The notes under the pieces are model-generated. The model was not told where the DNA came from. It saw only the letters and a program-made list of their open reading frames with translations, and searched no databases. Positions 29,406-39,212 of a stretch of 64,000 nt of DNA are shown piece after piece. The DNA comes from UBA6224 sp963730375 (GTDB lineage: Bacteria > Patescibacteriota > Saccharimonadia > Saccharimonadales > UBA4665). The number at the start of each line of letters is the position of its first letter. Position 1 is the stretch's first letter. Made by a program: the position numbers and the translations under genes. The stretch spans positions 124,001-188,000 of the forward strand of contig CAVSRJ010000004.1 in assembly GCA_963730375.1 (NCBI GenBank), in the 5' to 3' direction.

Positions 29406-30530
29406 ATGCCGAAACTTTTTTCCCGTACCGCTCCAGGCGCCCAAGAAGTATCCATTACGATTACCGCGGCTACATTTTTCCGCATCCTGGGTTTGATTAT
29501 CGGCACAACCCTACTACTTGCGGTACTTGGACGCACGGCACACGCTCTCGTCTTAATATTCACCGCAGCATTTCTTGCATTGGCTCTGAATTCCCCTGTC
29601 TCCTGGGTGAGCCGTCATTTGCCGGGTCGTCTCAGTGGGCGGCGCGGACTCGCTACGTCAATCGCCACCGCCATTGTGGTGGGAGCCCTGGTAGCGTTCA
29701 TTGTTAGTACAGTACCACCTGTCGTCCGACAGACAACCACGTTCGCGGAGCGCGCGCCGGAGATCATCCGCAACTTGCAGGATAAAGATAGTGAAGCGCA
29801 GCGATTTATTGCCCGGTATCACCTCCAGTCTCAAGTTGACACGTTCTCGCAACAACTTACTGATAGGTTGAAACGTGCATCTGGTAATGCCGTGGGTACA
29901 CTGTCGGCTGTCGCTAGCAGTTTTTTGTCGGTGTTAACTATCATTGTATTGACGTTCATGATGTTGGTTGAAGGACCGCGTTGGGTTAACTTTGCACAAA
30001 GATTGATGTCACCCAAGCGTAAAGCGCGCGTCAGCCATCTCAGTGCAGAGATGTATGGTGTTGTAAAAGGATATGTGAACGGCCAGGTCGTGCTCGCCCT
30101 GCTTGCCTCACTTATGTTGCTGCCAGGCCTGCTCATATTTCACGTTAGCTATCCGATTGCCCTGCTAGCGGTCGTGTTCATTTGCGGACTTATCCCTATG
30201 GTCGGTCATACAATTGGTGCCATAATAGTGACACTGGTCGCTTTGTTTACGTCACCTGTCTCTGCCGTCGGTATCTTGCTGTACTACATCCTGTACCAAC
30301 AAATTGAAAATTATCTCATCCAACCACGCTTGCAAGCTTCGGCCACTAATATGTCGCCACTGCTCGTCTTCATTTCAGTAGTTATCGGTGTGAATTTCGG
30401 TGGTTTAGTTGGCGGACTTGTCGCTATTCCGATTGCGGGTTGTATGAGGGTGCTTCTCCTGGATTACCTTCACGAGCGAGACTTGCTGTCACATCAGCCA
30501 GTTGAAACGGTTACAAATAGTACCAAATAG
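29406..30530 (+). CDS. AI-2E family permease
   Basis: 374 residues, about seven or eight helices in the PF01594 pattern: paired N-terminal helices (FRILGLIIGTTLLLAVLG; LILTAAF-like), a coiled extracytoplasmic segment (about 85-165), then PIALLAVVFICGLIPMVGHTIG and NYLIQPRLQASATNMSPLLV. Members have been linked to small-molecule export and Na+/H+ exchange; substrate unknown. Its last 20 nt overlap the convergent cysS gene. Confidence 0.85.
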   Translation: MPKLFSRTAPGAQEVSITITAATFFRILGLIIGTTLLLAVLGRTAHALVLIFTAAFLALALNSPVSWVSRHLPGRLSGRRGLATSIATAIVVGALVAFIVSTVPPVVRQTTTFAERAPEIIRNLQDKDSEAQRFIARYHLQSQVDTFSQQLTDRLKRASGNAVGTLSAVASSFLSVLTIIVLTFMMLVEGPRWVNFAQRLMSPKRKARVSHLSAEMYGVVKGYVNGQVVLALLASLMLLPGLLIFHVSYPIALLAVVFICGLIPMVGHTIGAIIVTLVALFTSPVSAVGILLYYILYQQIENYLIQPRLQASATNMSPLLVFISVVIGVNFGGLVGGLVAIPIAGCMRVLLLDYLHERDLLSHQPVETVTNSTK

Positions 30531-31917
30531 TACCAATGTCGTCGTCTCTGTCACGGACGCCAATCCCTTGGCTTGTCAATTGTTCACGTAGCGAATCGGA
30601 CGCTGCCCAGTCTTGTTTGGTTCGAGCTTCTTCTCGTTGTCTGATGAGAGTGCGTTGTTCGGCAGTTATGTCCTGAACTTCACACAGCTGTATGCCTAAT
30701 GCTCTATCTATAGCAGTGAGCATTTTATCAAAATGGTCGAGGCGCGACCCATGTACAAGAGTTGCCTGCACTTGTTTGCTGACCTCGCTGAGGTAGGCCA
30801 GTAATGCCGGAGTTGCTAGGTCACGAGAAAGTATCACTCGGAGTTCTTCAGATACGTCGAGAAACGAGAAAGTATTTCGGTCTTTGGTATCGACTGGTTG
30901 CCAGCGGAGTGCCGCCATAGCCTTTAGGTCTGCTAACCGGCTCTTAGCGGCCTCCATACCTGTCCAGCTGAACTTGCTTTGACTACGGTAGTGGCTTTCG
31001 AGCACAAAAAGTCGGAACGTCTCAAGATCGTAGCCGCGCGACTCTATATCCTCTAGCGTAATGCTATTGCCGAGTGACTTACTAATCTTATCGTCATCGA
31101 TGAGGATATGGTTGGTATGCATCCAGTAGTTTGCAAATCGCTGGCCAGTGGCGGCCTCACTCTGTGCTATTTCGTTAGTGTGGTGTACGGGAATGTGGTC
31201 AATGCCGCCACTGTGAATATCGATGGTTTCACCGAGATATTTCATGCTCATGGCTGAGCATTCTAGGTGCCATCCTGGAAAACCCCTGCCCCACGGGCTG
31301 TCCCACTCCATGTCGCGGTTGCTATCTTTGGGACTTAATTTCCAAAGTGCAAAATCGCTGACGTTTCTTTTCTGGCTGTTATGTTCGACACGCGCACCGG
31401 CTTGCAGTTCGTCAAGATCTAGTCGGGCAAACGCGGCGTATCCTTCGAATGTACTCGTATCAAAATATACTCCATCATCAATGACGTAGGTAAATCCTTT
31501 TTGCTCAAGTTGCTTGATGAGGTCGATTTGTTCGGCAATGTGTTCGGTAGCCTTGGGTAAATATTGCGGTATTTGGATGTTGAGTCGCTTGAGACCTTCG
31601 ACAAAGTAATCGCTATACATTCTGGCAACGTCCCAGGCGGTCTTGTGCTCTCGCTTGGCGCCCTTTTCGAGCTTATCCTCTCCCTCGTCGGCATCACTGG
31701 TCAAGTGGCCAACGTCTGTGATATTCATGACCCAGCTAGTTTCGAATCCATTTGACTGGAGTGTCCGTACCAGCAAATCGTATCGGATGAAAGTAAACCA
31801 GTTGCCGATGTGCGGGTAGTCATAGACGGTTGGACCACACGTATATATCGTCACGATGGGTGGGTTGAGCGGTTTGATTTCTTCGATCTGACGCGTAAGA
31901 GTATTGTATAGTTCCAT
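30511..31917 (-). CDS. cysS: Cysteinyl-tRNA synthetase
   Basis: 468 residues, class I. HIGH-like PHIGNW (about residue 36), KMSKS as KISKS (about 262), zinc ligands C28 (YTCGPTVYD), C in GWHLECSAMS, H and E in VHHTNEIAQSE. It charges tRNA-Cys. The C-terminal anticodon region is a little short but ends in the usual DxDxxTIW-type tail. Upstream on the same strand by 3 nt is nrnA. Confidence 0.96.
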   Translation of the reverse strand: MELYNTLTRQIEEIKPLNPPIVTIYTCGPTVYDYPHIGNWFTFIRYDLLVRTLQSNGFETSWVMNITDVGHLTSDADEGEDKLEKGAKREHKTAWDVARMYSDYFVEGLKRLNIQIPQYLPKATEHIAEQIDLIKQLEQKGFTYVIDDGVYFDTSTFEGYAAFARLDLDELQAGARVEHNSQKRNVSDFALWKLSPKDSNRDMEWDSPWGRGFPGWHLECSAMSMKYLGETIDIHSGGIDHIPVHHTNEIAQSEAATGQRFANYWMHTNHILIDDDKISKSLGNSITLEDIESRGYDLETFRLFVLESHYRSQSKFSWTGMEAAKSRLADLKAMAALRWQPVDTKDRNTFSFLDVSEELRVILSRDLATPALLAYLSEVSKQVQATLVHGSRLDHFDKMLTAIDRALGIQLCEVQDITAEQRTLIRQREEARTKQDWAASDSLREQLTSQGIGVRDRDDDIGTIWYYL

Positions 31918-31920
31918 AAC

Positions 31921-32916
31921 TTATTCCAGATTAGCAAGTAATTCCGATGTGTACGATAGACATTCTGATTTCACTTCGTTGAATGGTTTGCCGTATTCAA
32001 CCTTGAAACCAGCGGCATAGGGGTGTCCTCCGCCACCGAAATGCTCTGCCAATTTGTCGCCAACAGCCGCCTTGGTATTACAGCGAATTTTGGCAGTAAT
32101 GCGGCCATTGTCGTAGGTTTTGAAGATAATTGATACCAGCACATCTGTTATTTGTAAGGTATCAAACTGTATAAGTACAGCTGGATTGTAGAGCGGGCTG
32201 TATTCATTAATTTCCTCTTGAGGTATTGTTACATGCGCGATGCGTCCCTCGTCAGTAAACTCGGTTCTTTTAATGAGCTCACCTTTATAGCGGTAAATTG
32301 CCTCCGGCATCTTAGTTGATTCGCGGCGGAGTTCTTCAAGCTTTGGCCGGCTGACACCAAGCTCTAGCAGATCCGCCATGACTCGATATGTCTGGGCGCT
32401 TGCCAGGTTGTTGATAAGTCCCTGCGTATCCCCTAGGATTGACGCCATGATATGTTCGCCTGCCTCTAGAGAAATTGTCCATGAATTATTGTGAGCAAGA
32501 TGAAATATCAGTTCGCCAGTTGACGACATGGTACTGTCGCACAGGAGCACCTCGGCAAAATCGACAGCCTTCTCGACGCTGCCATGGTGATCGAGCACAA
32601 CACACGGTTTATGTTTGAGCCATGCTAGCTGACTTGTTTTTTCAAGTTGCTCAAGCAGTGTGTACGTGCTGGCATCAACGATGATACTGAGATCAAACTG
32701 TTTTGGCAGATCTCGCTGGACGCGATCCCATCCCGAAAAATATCGCAAATATGTCGGTATATCGACGCCACAATAGAGTGACACTTCTTTGCCGAGGTCG
32801 CCCAAGATATGTTCGAGTGCTAATGCGCTGCCGAGTGAATCGGCATCAGGATTATCTGCTTGGACAACAACGATGCATGTAGCCGCCTCAACAAGTTTGT
32901 GTATTTCATCGTACAT
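31921..32916 (-). CDS. nrnA: DHH-family phosphoesterase (NrnA-like nanoRNase / pAp phosphatase)
   Basis: 331 residues. DHH domain with NPDADSLGSAL (about 23-33), VVDAST and VLDHHGS (about 106-112), then DHHA1 with GGGGHPYAAGF (about 297-307). It degrades oligoribonucleotides of 2-5 nt and often dephosphorylates pAp. Ends 3 nt before cysS. Confidence 0.9.
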   Translation of the reverse strand: MYDEIHKLVEAATCIVVVQADNPDADSLGSALALEHILGDLGKEVSLYCGVDIPTYLRYFSGWDRVQRDLPKQFDLSIIVDASTYTLLEQLEKTSQLAWLKHKPCVVLDHHGSVEKAVDFAEVLLCDSTMSSTGELIFHLAHNNSWTISLEAGEHIMASILGDTQGLINNLASAQTYRVMADLLELGVSRPKLEELRRESTKMPEAIYRYKGELIKRTEFTDEGRIAHVTIPQEEINEYSPLYNPAVLIQFDTLQITDVLVSIIFKTYDNGRITAKIRCNTKAAVGDKLAEHFGGGGHPYAAGFKVEYGKPFNEVKSECLSYTSELLANLE

Positions 32917-32983
32917 TCTGTATATTTTACCAGTTTATGATGCGTTACGCACCGCAACGGTCATGTAAAAGGTCGCAGGAAAG

Positions 32984-33310
32984 TTACGAGATTCGGCCAG
33001 GAGTAAATCGTGTGAGTGCCGGATGTTGCCCTTGCCTCTGTGGAGAACGGGTGAGATGACGTAAACGAGCAATTCTTGCCGCACCATTCATAATAAGGAC
33101 GTGTTTACTAAGAGTCACCGAACCTACAAGAGGGTTATCTACCACAAGCTCTTCTTGGATCGGTATAGGACTGAAACTATTGGGCTGCTTACCATACTCC
33201 GTTGACTCTTGGATATATTGAGGCGTAGCGTTGGAACCCGCGTCCGTCATGAATACATTTGCTGCCTCGAACAGACTGTCTTGGGTATAAAAAACCTCTC
33301 CTCTGGTCAT
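32984..33310 (-). CDS. Hypothetical protein, 108 residues
   Basis: Soluble, polar, no known motif; basic Arg-rich C-terminus (RIARLRHLTRSPQRQG). ATG 33310 is chosen because AAAGGAG lies 5 nt upstream; an in-frame GTG at 33343 overlaps the recR stop. Function unknown. Confidence 0.5.
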   Translation of the reverse strand: MTRGEVFYTQDSLFEAANVFMTDAGSNATPQYIQESTEYGKQPNSFSPIPIQEELVVDNPLVGSVTLSKHVLIMNGAARIARLRHLTRSPQRQGQHPALTRFTPGRIS

Positions 33311-33339
33311 CACAACTCCTTTTTTATATAGTTCACCAT

Positions 33340-33945
33340 TCACAGGGTCTGTCGGCCTTCGAGCGCGCGGCTGAGCGTTATTTGGTCGGCATACTCCAAG
33401 TCTACTCCTATTGGTAGCCCACGCGCCAATCGGGTAATCTTTACCTTTCTTTCGCCAATCTGCTGCTGAATGTACAATGCAGTCGATTCGCCTTCGACGC
33501 TGGCATTCGTGGCTAGGATGATTTCTTCGACTTTGTCATCGTCGATGCGTTGCATTAGTTCGGCGACATGGAGCTGTTCCGGGCCCACACCGTCTATGGG
33601 TGATACTAACCCTCCGAGCACATGATACGTGCCATGAAAGCTAGCCGTTTTTTCGAGAGCAACGATATCAAGCGGTTCGGCGACGACGGCGACCAGTGTT
33701 TTGTCACGTTTTGGGTCACTGTACAGTGGAGAGACATCCTGATTATCGCTAATAAGGGCAAAGGTTTTTGGACAGAATTTAATGCCGCCATGCAGCCCAG
33801 TCAGTGCCTCAGCTAGCTGGCGTGCTTTGCCGGGATCTCGTTTCAGCAAAAAGTAGGCGTATCGTTCGGCGGTACGTGAACCAACACCCGGCAGTACGCC
33901 GAGTGCTTCAATTAAATCCTCTAGTGCAGAAGGCAGCAGCTGCAT
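33340..33945 (-). CDS. recR: Recombination mediator RecR without an intact zinc finger
   Basis: 201 residues. N-terminal helix-hairpin-helix (LIEALGVLPGVGSRTAERYAY) and C-terminal Toprim (LVAVVAEPLDIVALEKT; EEIILATNASVEGESTALYI; ITRLARGLPIGVDLEYAD) are normal. The four-cysteine finger is reduced to one Cys (KFCPKTFALISDNQDVSPLY). With RecO/RecF it loads RecA on gapped DNA. Downstream of ybaB in the same order as in many bacteria (dnaX and ybaB lie nearby). Confidence 0.94.
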   Translation of the reverse strand: MQLLPSALEDLIEALGVLPGVGSRTAERYAYFLLKRDPGKARQLAEALTGLHGGIKFCPKTFALISDNQDVSPLYSDPKRDKTLVAVVAEPLDIVALEKTASFHGTYHVLGGLVSPIDGVGPEQLHVAELMQRIDDDKVEEIILATNASVEGESTALYIQQQIGERKVKITRLARGLPIGVDLEYADQITLSRALEGRQTL

Positions 33946-33952
33946 AGTTCAA

Positions 33953-34249
33953 CTACATGCCGAGATTGCCAAGTGCGCCCATCATTGGTTGCATTTTCTC
34001 TGCGGCAATTTTCTGGCTTTGCGAAATGGCTTCCTTAACTGCGTCTTCAATCCAACGCTCGAGTTGCTCGATGTCGTCGAGGTCTACATAGTCTGGGTCG
34101 ATGTGAACTTTCTTGAGTTTTTGTTCGCCGGTGATCTCGACACGGACAGCACCGTCACCTTCTTCAACTGTGATAATCATTTTCTGTAAGTCTTTTTGAA
34201 TTTTTTTAACCTGCATGAGCATCTTGGCTTGGTCGAATTTACTCATCAT
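33953..34249 (-). CDS. YbaB/EbfC nucleoid-associated protein
   Basis: 98 residues: Met/Lys-rich N-terminal helix, core EEGDGAVRVEITGEQKLKKVHIDPDYVD and C-terminal helix with Met-rich end. Binds DNA as a dimer. It precedes recR by 7 nt; the dnaX-ybaB-recR linkage is interrupted here by dnaB and a membrane GT. Confidence 0.93.
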   Translation of the reverse strand: MMSKFDQAKMLMQVKKIQKDLQKMIITVEEGDGAVRVEITGEQKLKKVHIDPDYVDLDDIEQLERWIEDAVKEAISQSQKIAAEKMQPMMGALGNLGM

Positions 34250-34312
34250 TCCTCCTCGTTGATTATGTACAGTCCCATGAGTGAGCTGTATTACTTGATG
34301 TATTGTAGCAAA

Positions 34313-35521
34313 TTAGCGCCCGGAGCGGGGTAATTTTCGCTCCTGAAAGGCTTGTTGCGTTTCTGGATGGTGTGGCCAAGCCACGAAATATTGTCTCAGG
34401 CTATAGATGCTCGACATGGTGACGGCGAGCGCAATCAGAACCATACCAAACCCACGTGCAATTGGATTGCGAGGAAATATGCTCAGCCATAGATATAGCA
34501 AATACGCAATGCCCGCAGCAGCGACTAAGTACAGTAAGGGTACGACGATGCTAAACGGAACAACGCCGAGTGCATATAGTAATAGGCCAACGATAAAGAA
34601 GCTGCCAATCAACTGCGTGCGGCTGGCATGCCAGTGTTTAGCGTAGAAGTATATGCCAACCAATAACGAAGCAGATAAGAAGGCGTCGAGTACCGGAAGG
34701 TTGTTGAGCCAAACATCATCTGGTGCAGTTCCCCGCACGCTAATAAATGCCAGGCCATTGCCTAAATTTGTCAGCACGCTCAAGGGTGCTGGCAGACTGG
34801 TCGGTAGCGCTGCGATGTCTAGTAGTCGCTGCACTATGTTATTAGTGGCAGCACTGTAGATGAGTGGTGAGAGGAGTACGAACGCAATGAATACAGTGCT
34901 TGATCTAATCACTACAGAAGCCGAGCGCCATGCGTCGGCAATACGTTGCCTCTGCCACAATCCATTGAGTAGGATAAACCAAACCATCCCAGGGAGGTAC
35001 AGTAAGACGACTTGGGCTAAGAACCACACCCACAATACCGAACGACGTTCGGCGTGATTACGTAATAGGATATGACTGGCTAATAATGTTGGCAATGCCC
35101 ATAAGTACAAGACGTCGAATGTCCCCATGCGAGAAACGTGCAAGAACCAAGACGAGGTAACAAAAATTATGAACCCATACAGTGCGGTCCTGGGCCCATA
35201 CCACTGTCGTAATACATACATAACTGCCACGATAGTCAAAATCCCAAACACAATACTTGGCGCACGAGCCAAGACGATCGCATGCCGTGAAGTCAGCCCG
35301 GTAATCCACTGCGGAATTTTCAGAGGCAACTGCCTCGGATCATCTAGAATGGCATGGAGCGAACGACTCTCTACTAGGCTGTGATATTCACGGGAACTGA
35401 CACCCTGCATAATCGTAGCAAGTGAGTAGGTTAGCAGGAATACGCAACCAAGCAACGCTGCTGCGAGCAGTATATTCCGCTTAGTCGCGCGGCTCGTTAC
35501 CCAAGACTTTAGATTTCTCAC
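34313..35521 (-). CDS. GT39/ArnT-like membrane glycosyltransferase
   Basis: 402 residues, about 10 membrane helices. N-terminal loop SSREYHSL in place of the canonical DE motif, followed by the PMT-like segment PSIVFGILTIVAVMYVLRQW, with RMGTFDVLYLWALP after. Likely a lipid-linked sugar transferase, but the lack of the acidic pair leaves catalysis unsure. Short basic C-terminus. Confidence 0.55.
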   Translation of the reverse strand: MRNLKSWVTSRATKRNILLAAALLGCVFLLTYSLATIMQGVSSREYHSLVESRSLHAILDDPRQLPLKIPQWITGLTSRHAIVLARAPSIVFGILTIVAVMYVLRQWYGPRTALYGFIIFVTSSWFLHVSRMGTFDVLYLWALPTLLASHILLRNHAERRSVLWVWFLAQVVLLYLPGMVWFILLNGLWQRQRIADAWRSASVVIRSSTVFIAFVLLSPLIYSAATNNIVQRLLDIAALPTSLPAPLSVLTNLGNGLAFISVRGTAPDDVWLNNLPVLDAFLSASLLVGIYFYAKHWHASRTQLIGSFFIVGLLLYALGVVPFSIVVPLLYLVAAAGIAYLLYLWLSIFPRNPIARGFGMVLIALAVTMSSIYSLRQYFVAWPHHPETQQAFQERKLPRSGR

Positions 35522-35560
35522 AACAGAGATAGTATAGCAGTTTTTGGCGCTTATGTTTAG

Positions 35561-36925
35561 CTATGAATTAAACGGATCATTGTGTCGCGTGTCGAGAGAA
35601 CGGAAGCGCTGTTTTTCGTTATCGAAGTACAGTTCAATGCCTCCAGTCGGACCGTTACGATGTTTCTTGATTAGGATGTCGGTAATCTTTTTGCGGTCAG
35701 TCTCTGGGTTGTAGTATTCCTCGCGGTAAATAAATGCAACAACGTCGGCGTCCTGCTCGATAGAACCCGATTCACGAAGGTCAGCCAACTGAGGAATTTG
35801 AGGGTTACGACTCTCAACAGAACGACTTAACTGACTGAGCGAAATTAGCGGGACGTTCAATTCCCTGGCGACACCTTTGAGACCGCGAGATATCTCCGAA
35901 ATCTCCTGAACGCGGTTGCCGTCGCTGGCATACTTTCCACCCCCACTCATCAGCTGCAGATAATCGACAATAATTAAACCGAGGGGACGTTGATGCGCCT
36001 CTCGACGGGCTTTGGTTCGAAGATCACTTACAGTTATACCAGGTGTGTCGTCAATAAATATGGGCGCCTCGCTCAGTGTACCCATTGCCTGACCAATCTT
36101 CTCAAAATCCGCGTCGGTAAGATTGCCGGTACGCAGCGCCCAAGCATCAACACCGGATTCCATAGACAACAGTCGGTCGACGAGCTGCTCTTTGCTCATC
36201 TCGAGACTGAACAACAGGACTGGCTCTTTGGCCTGGACGGCCACGTTGTGGGCAAGGTTTAGGGCAAAAGCGGTCTTACCCATGGATGGACGAGCTGCCA
36301 GGATAAACAAATCACTTCGTTGCAGGCCTGCCAGCAAATTATCCATATCTTTGAACCCGGTGGGAATGCCGCGAATTTTCGCTTTGTCCTTATGTAGGTC
36401 ATCGAGTCTTTCAAAACTTTCAGCCAAGATTGCCTCAAGACTAATAATATTTTGCTTTACGTGCTGCTGGCTGACGTCAAATAGCCTGGTTTCAGCTTCC
36501 TCGATAAGTTCTTTGACGCTTTTGGCTTCGTCACTGCCGACCTCTGAGATACTCCTGCCGGCTTCAATTAGTCGACGTCGAACTGCCTTTTGCGCGATAA
36601 TATCAGCATACTGTTCGGCATGTGCTGCCGTTGGCACGAAGTTGGTTAGCTCGGTCAGGTACGCGGGACCGCCTATCATGTCGAGATAACCGGCGCCACG
36701 GAGTTGGTCGGATAATGTTAGTACATCGATTGCACTACGTTTTTCGTATAGTTTCTGCACCGCCTCATAGATATGACGATGCTTCGGGTCAAAGAAGTCG
36801 TCAGGATGAAGATTGTCGGCTACCTTGACAATGGCATCTCCGTCAATCAAGATGGCGCCAAGAACCGAGGCTTCTGCATCAATGTTTTGCGGTGCTGCAG
36901 CTGCGGCCTGCGTGTTATCGGCCAT
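35561..36925 (-). CDS. dnaB: Replicative DNA helicase
   Basis: 454 residues. N-terminal helical domain (about 12-110), linker, RecA-like core with Walker A ARPSMGKTAFALN (about 213), Walker B LIIVDYLQLM, H4 (SLSQLSRSVESR) and Arg finger region KHRNGPTGGIELYFD. Hexameric 5'-3' helicase at the replication fork. Same strand as dnaX, 27 nt downstream of it. Confidence 0.96.
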   Translation of the reverse strand: MADNTQAAAAAPQNIDAEASVLGAILIDGDAIVKVADNLHPDDFFDPKHRHIYEAVQKLYEKRSAIDVLTLSDQLRGAGYLDMIGGPAYLTELTNFVPTAAHAEQYADIIAQKAVRRRLIEAGRSISEVGSDEAKSVKELIEEAETRLFDVSQQHVKQNIISLEAILAESFERLDDLHKDKAKIRGIPTGFKDMDNLLAGLQRSDLFILAARPSMGKTAFALNLAHNVAVQAKEPVLLFSLEMSKEQLVDRLLSMESGVDAWALRTGNLTDADFEKIGQAMGTLSEAPIFIDDTPGITVSDLRTKARREAHQRPLGLIIVDYLQLMSGGGKYASDGNRVQEISEISRGLKGVARELNVPLISLSQLSRSVESRNPQIPQLADLRESGSIEQDADVVAFIYREEYYNPETDRKKITDILIKKHRNGPTGGIELYFDNEKQRFRSLDTRHNDPFNS

Positions 36926-36952
36926 GGTACCCTCTACTCCTTATCCTAGTAG

Positions 36953-38497
36953 TTATGATTCTAACAGTTCACCGCCGCCAAAAATATTGCTAACGGTTTT
37001 TAGTGAATCGTTTGATGCTTCTGGTTCGGTTGATTGCACCGAAACTGTGGCGATGACGGGCTCGCCTGTTTCGGTGGCACCGGCCGTGGACGGCGAAGCG
37101 TCTCTATTGTGACGGCACTCAATTTCAACCCCATCGCCAGTTAATTGCTCTATGACGGTACTGATAATTTGCCGCTGTTTTAATTCCTGGATGCGCTTTT
37201 GGTGAAATGCATATTGAAACTCAAGAATGAGTTTGCCATCTATAATTTGTGGCTCAGCCATACGTAAAATACCGTACACGGTATTGTACTGCTGTTTCAT
37301 GGCATCGAGCACTTGTGGCCATATCGCCACGATGTCTCCGGTGAATGCGACTGGTACGTCCGATACTTTTGTGGGGTCTGATTTTGTGGATGGGTTCTTG
37401 GGTTCACTAGTCTGGAGTGGCTTAGAAACGGCTTTGGTGGGTTTTGGAGTTTTTGGAGCAGGATCGGTCCTTTTTACTGGTTGGCTCACCTGACTAGGAG
37501 CGGCTGCAGTACTGGCCTGCACTGCCTTAGTTGTAGTTGGCACAGTGGACTGTAGTAAGACAATTTCCAGTAAACGCTCAGGAGACGGCGATACCGGCAC
37601 ATCGATGAGTTTTGCCATGAGATTGAGTAGGCCCTGTTGTTCGAGTCCTGCCGGTTCTTTGCTAAATAACCTCGTTCGGCACAGTGCAGCCAGTTGCTTG
37701 GCGATCGCGGCGGCCTGGTAGCCGTGCATCAGAAGTTTCTGTAGTTGGGTGGTGACTTCGGCAATGTCTCCTTGGGAAACAGATGATAACAGGTCCTGAA
37801 CAGCAGATTCTGGCGGAACCCCCAAGACATCTCTAACTGTTTCAACGGTAACCGTTTCGCCATGTCCCGCCGATTGATCCAATAAGCTAATACTGTCTCG
37901 GAAACTCCCCTCGCCGTGGTCTGCAATTAGACTCAGTGCCTCGTCGTCGATGGATATTTTCTCTTGTTGGGCGATGTGACGGAGATGAGCGACGACTTTG
38001 TCATGTTCCACCGGTCGAAACGTATATCGTTGCGTGCGACTCGTGATGGTCTCTGGCAACTTATGCGCTTCAGTCGTTGCAAGGATGAAGACGACGTGGG
38101 CAGGTGGTTCCTCCAGTGTTTTAAGCAACGCGTTGAACGCCGGTGTTGTTAACATGTGAACTTCGTCGATGATGTACACTTTGAACTTACCGCTACTTGG
38201 TGCAGTCGAGACCTTTTCACGCAGGTCTCGGATTTCGTCAATACCGCGGTTGCTCGCAGCATCTATTTCGATAATATCCAGGTGCGTATCTTCACTTGAG
38301 TAATCCAGCTCGTTCAGTTGGTGTGCTAAGATGCGTGCAATGCTGGTTTTTCCGGTGCCACGTGGTCCCGTGAACAGATATGCATGACTAATTGCGCCTG
38401 ATTTTAGCGCATTTTTGAGTGTCGTCGTAATATGTTCCTGGCCAACAATTTCGTCCAGGTTACGCGACCGATACTTGCGATATAACACCTGCCCCAT
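36953..38497 (-). CDS. dnaX: DNA polymerase III subunit gamma/tau without zinc module
   Basis: 514 residues. AAA+ clamp-loader ATPase: Walker A GPRGTGKT (about 46), DEVHML Walker B, SRTQRYTF sensor/SRC-like region. The four-Cys zinc module normally between Walker A and DIIEIDAASN is replaced by AHQLNELDYSSEDTHLD, with no cysteine. A Pro/Thr/Lys-rich linker (about 345-400) and a C-terminal tau-like domain follow. No obvious slippery AAAAAAG frameshift site was noticed, so only tau may be made. Confidence 0.94.
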   Translation of the reverse strand: MGQVLYRKYRSRNLDEIVGQEHITTTLKNALKSGAISHAYLFTGPRGTGKTSIARILAHQLNELDYSSEDTHLDIIEIDAASNRGIDEIRDLREKVSTAPSSGKFKVYIIDEVHMLTTPAFNALLKTLEEPPAHVVFILATTEAHKLPETITSRTQRYTFRPVEHDKVVAHLRHIAQQEKISIDDEALSLIADHGEGSFRDSISLLDQSAGHGETVTVETVRDVLGVPPESAVQDLLSSVSQGDIAEVTTQLQKLLMHGYQAAAIAKQLAALCRTRLFSKEPAGLEQQGLLNLMAKLIDVPVSPSPERLLEIVLLQSTVPTTTKAVQASTAAAPSQVSQPVKRTDPAPKTPKPTKAVSKPLQTSEPKNPSTKSDPTKVSDVPVAFTGDIVAIWPQVLDAMKQQYNTVYGILRMAEPQIIDGKLILEFQYAFHQKRIQELKQRQIISTVIEQLTGDGVEIECRHNRDASPSTAGATETGEPVIATVSVQSTEPEASNDSLKTVSNIFGGGELLES

Positions 38498-38538
38498 TAC
38501 CTATATAGTATACCTGCACTGGCAACAAAATGCTGCTG

Positions 38539-38568
38539 TAAAAAAAGCTTGGCGGTGATACCAAGCTT
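38539..38568 (-). terminator. Intrinsic terminator
   Basis: 8-bp perfect stem 38545-38552 / 38561-38568; on the minus strand it is followed by a run of seven T. It ends the transcript of the 169-residue protein at 38597-39106, just before dnaX begins. Confidence 0.85.
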
Positions 38569-38596
38569 GTATATTGTGATTCGGTGATTTGCGGAG

Positions 38597-39106
38597 TTAC
38601 AGGGCGGCTTCGAGGGCGGCCCACTCGGCTGCTTTGTCATCCTCTGGTACGTTGACACTGACTTGGTCGCCTGGTTTCGCTTTGAAGTAGGTGACACTCG
38701 CCAGCAAGACCCGGAACTTTTTGCCATTTACATCAACAAAGTAGTGACCGTTCTCCAGGATCAGCCCACCGACAACTTGTTTGCGGGGCACTGGGCCGAT
38801 TTGCTTATACATAAACGCGCCGTCATCGGCGATAGTCAATTTGAGGATGTCGCCCTGAACGAGCTTAGATTTGCTGGCATAATTTGCAGGCACAGGATAC
38901 GTCTTGCCGTCTGAACCGACCATGTTTTGCCCATCGAAGACGCCTTCGATAACTTTGCCAAGGGTGTCTTCGCGTGCAACTGGTGCGACACGTTCATCAT
39001 CACCGGCAACGCTAATAAGCAGCTCGGTCGCTGCAGCCAAATTTGTCTCAGCCTCTTGAATAAGAGCCCGCAAACGTTTGATTTGTTTCTCCGGTAAGTC
39101 TGTCAT
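38597..39106 (-). CDS. Hypothetical protein, 169 residues, two-domain
   Basis: N-terminal helix (EKQIKRLRALIQEAETNLAA), a linker, then a beta-rich domain from about residue 58 (GVFDGQNMVGSDGKTYPVPA; LVQGDILKLTIADDGAFMYK; KKFRVLLASVTYFKAKPGDQ) that looks like an OB- or KOW-type fold. Family not named; I would expect a nucleic-acid or ribosome-associated role but cannot show it. ATG 39106 is preferred to 39187, which adds a Cys/His-rich leader of non-coding appearance. Confidence 0.6.
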   Translation of the reverse strand: MTDLPEKQIKRLRALIQEAETNLAAATELLISVAGDDERVAPVAREDTLGKVIEGVFDGQNMVGSDGKTYPVPANYASKSKLVQGDILKLTIADDGAFMYKQIGPVPRKQVVGGLILENGHYFVDVNGKKFRVLLASVTYFKAKPGDQVSVNVPEDDKAAEWAALEAAL

Positions 39107-39212
39107 TTGTTTCCCTGTCTCCCATAAGTGTATGTTTATTTTTGTACACTTATTACTAAACGTACCATGCGAATTCTGGCAAGTCAAAGATTTCGCACGA
39201 ATCTGTGGATAA

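Noticed and set aside
38497..38727. 76-residue frame upstream of dnaX
   Set aside because: Overlaps the end of the 169-residue gene in another frame and contains its terminator.
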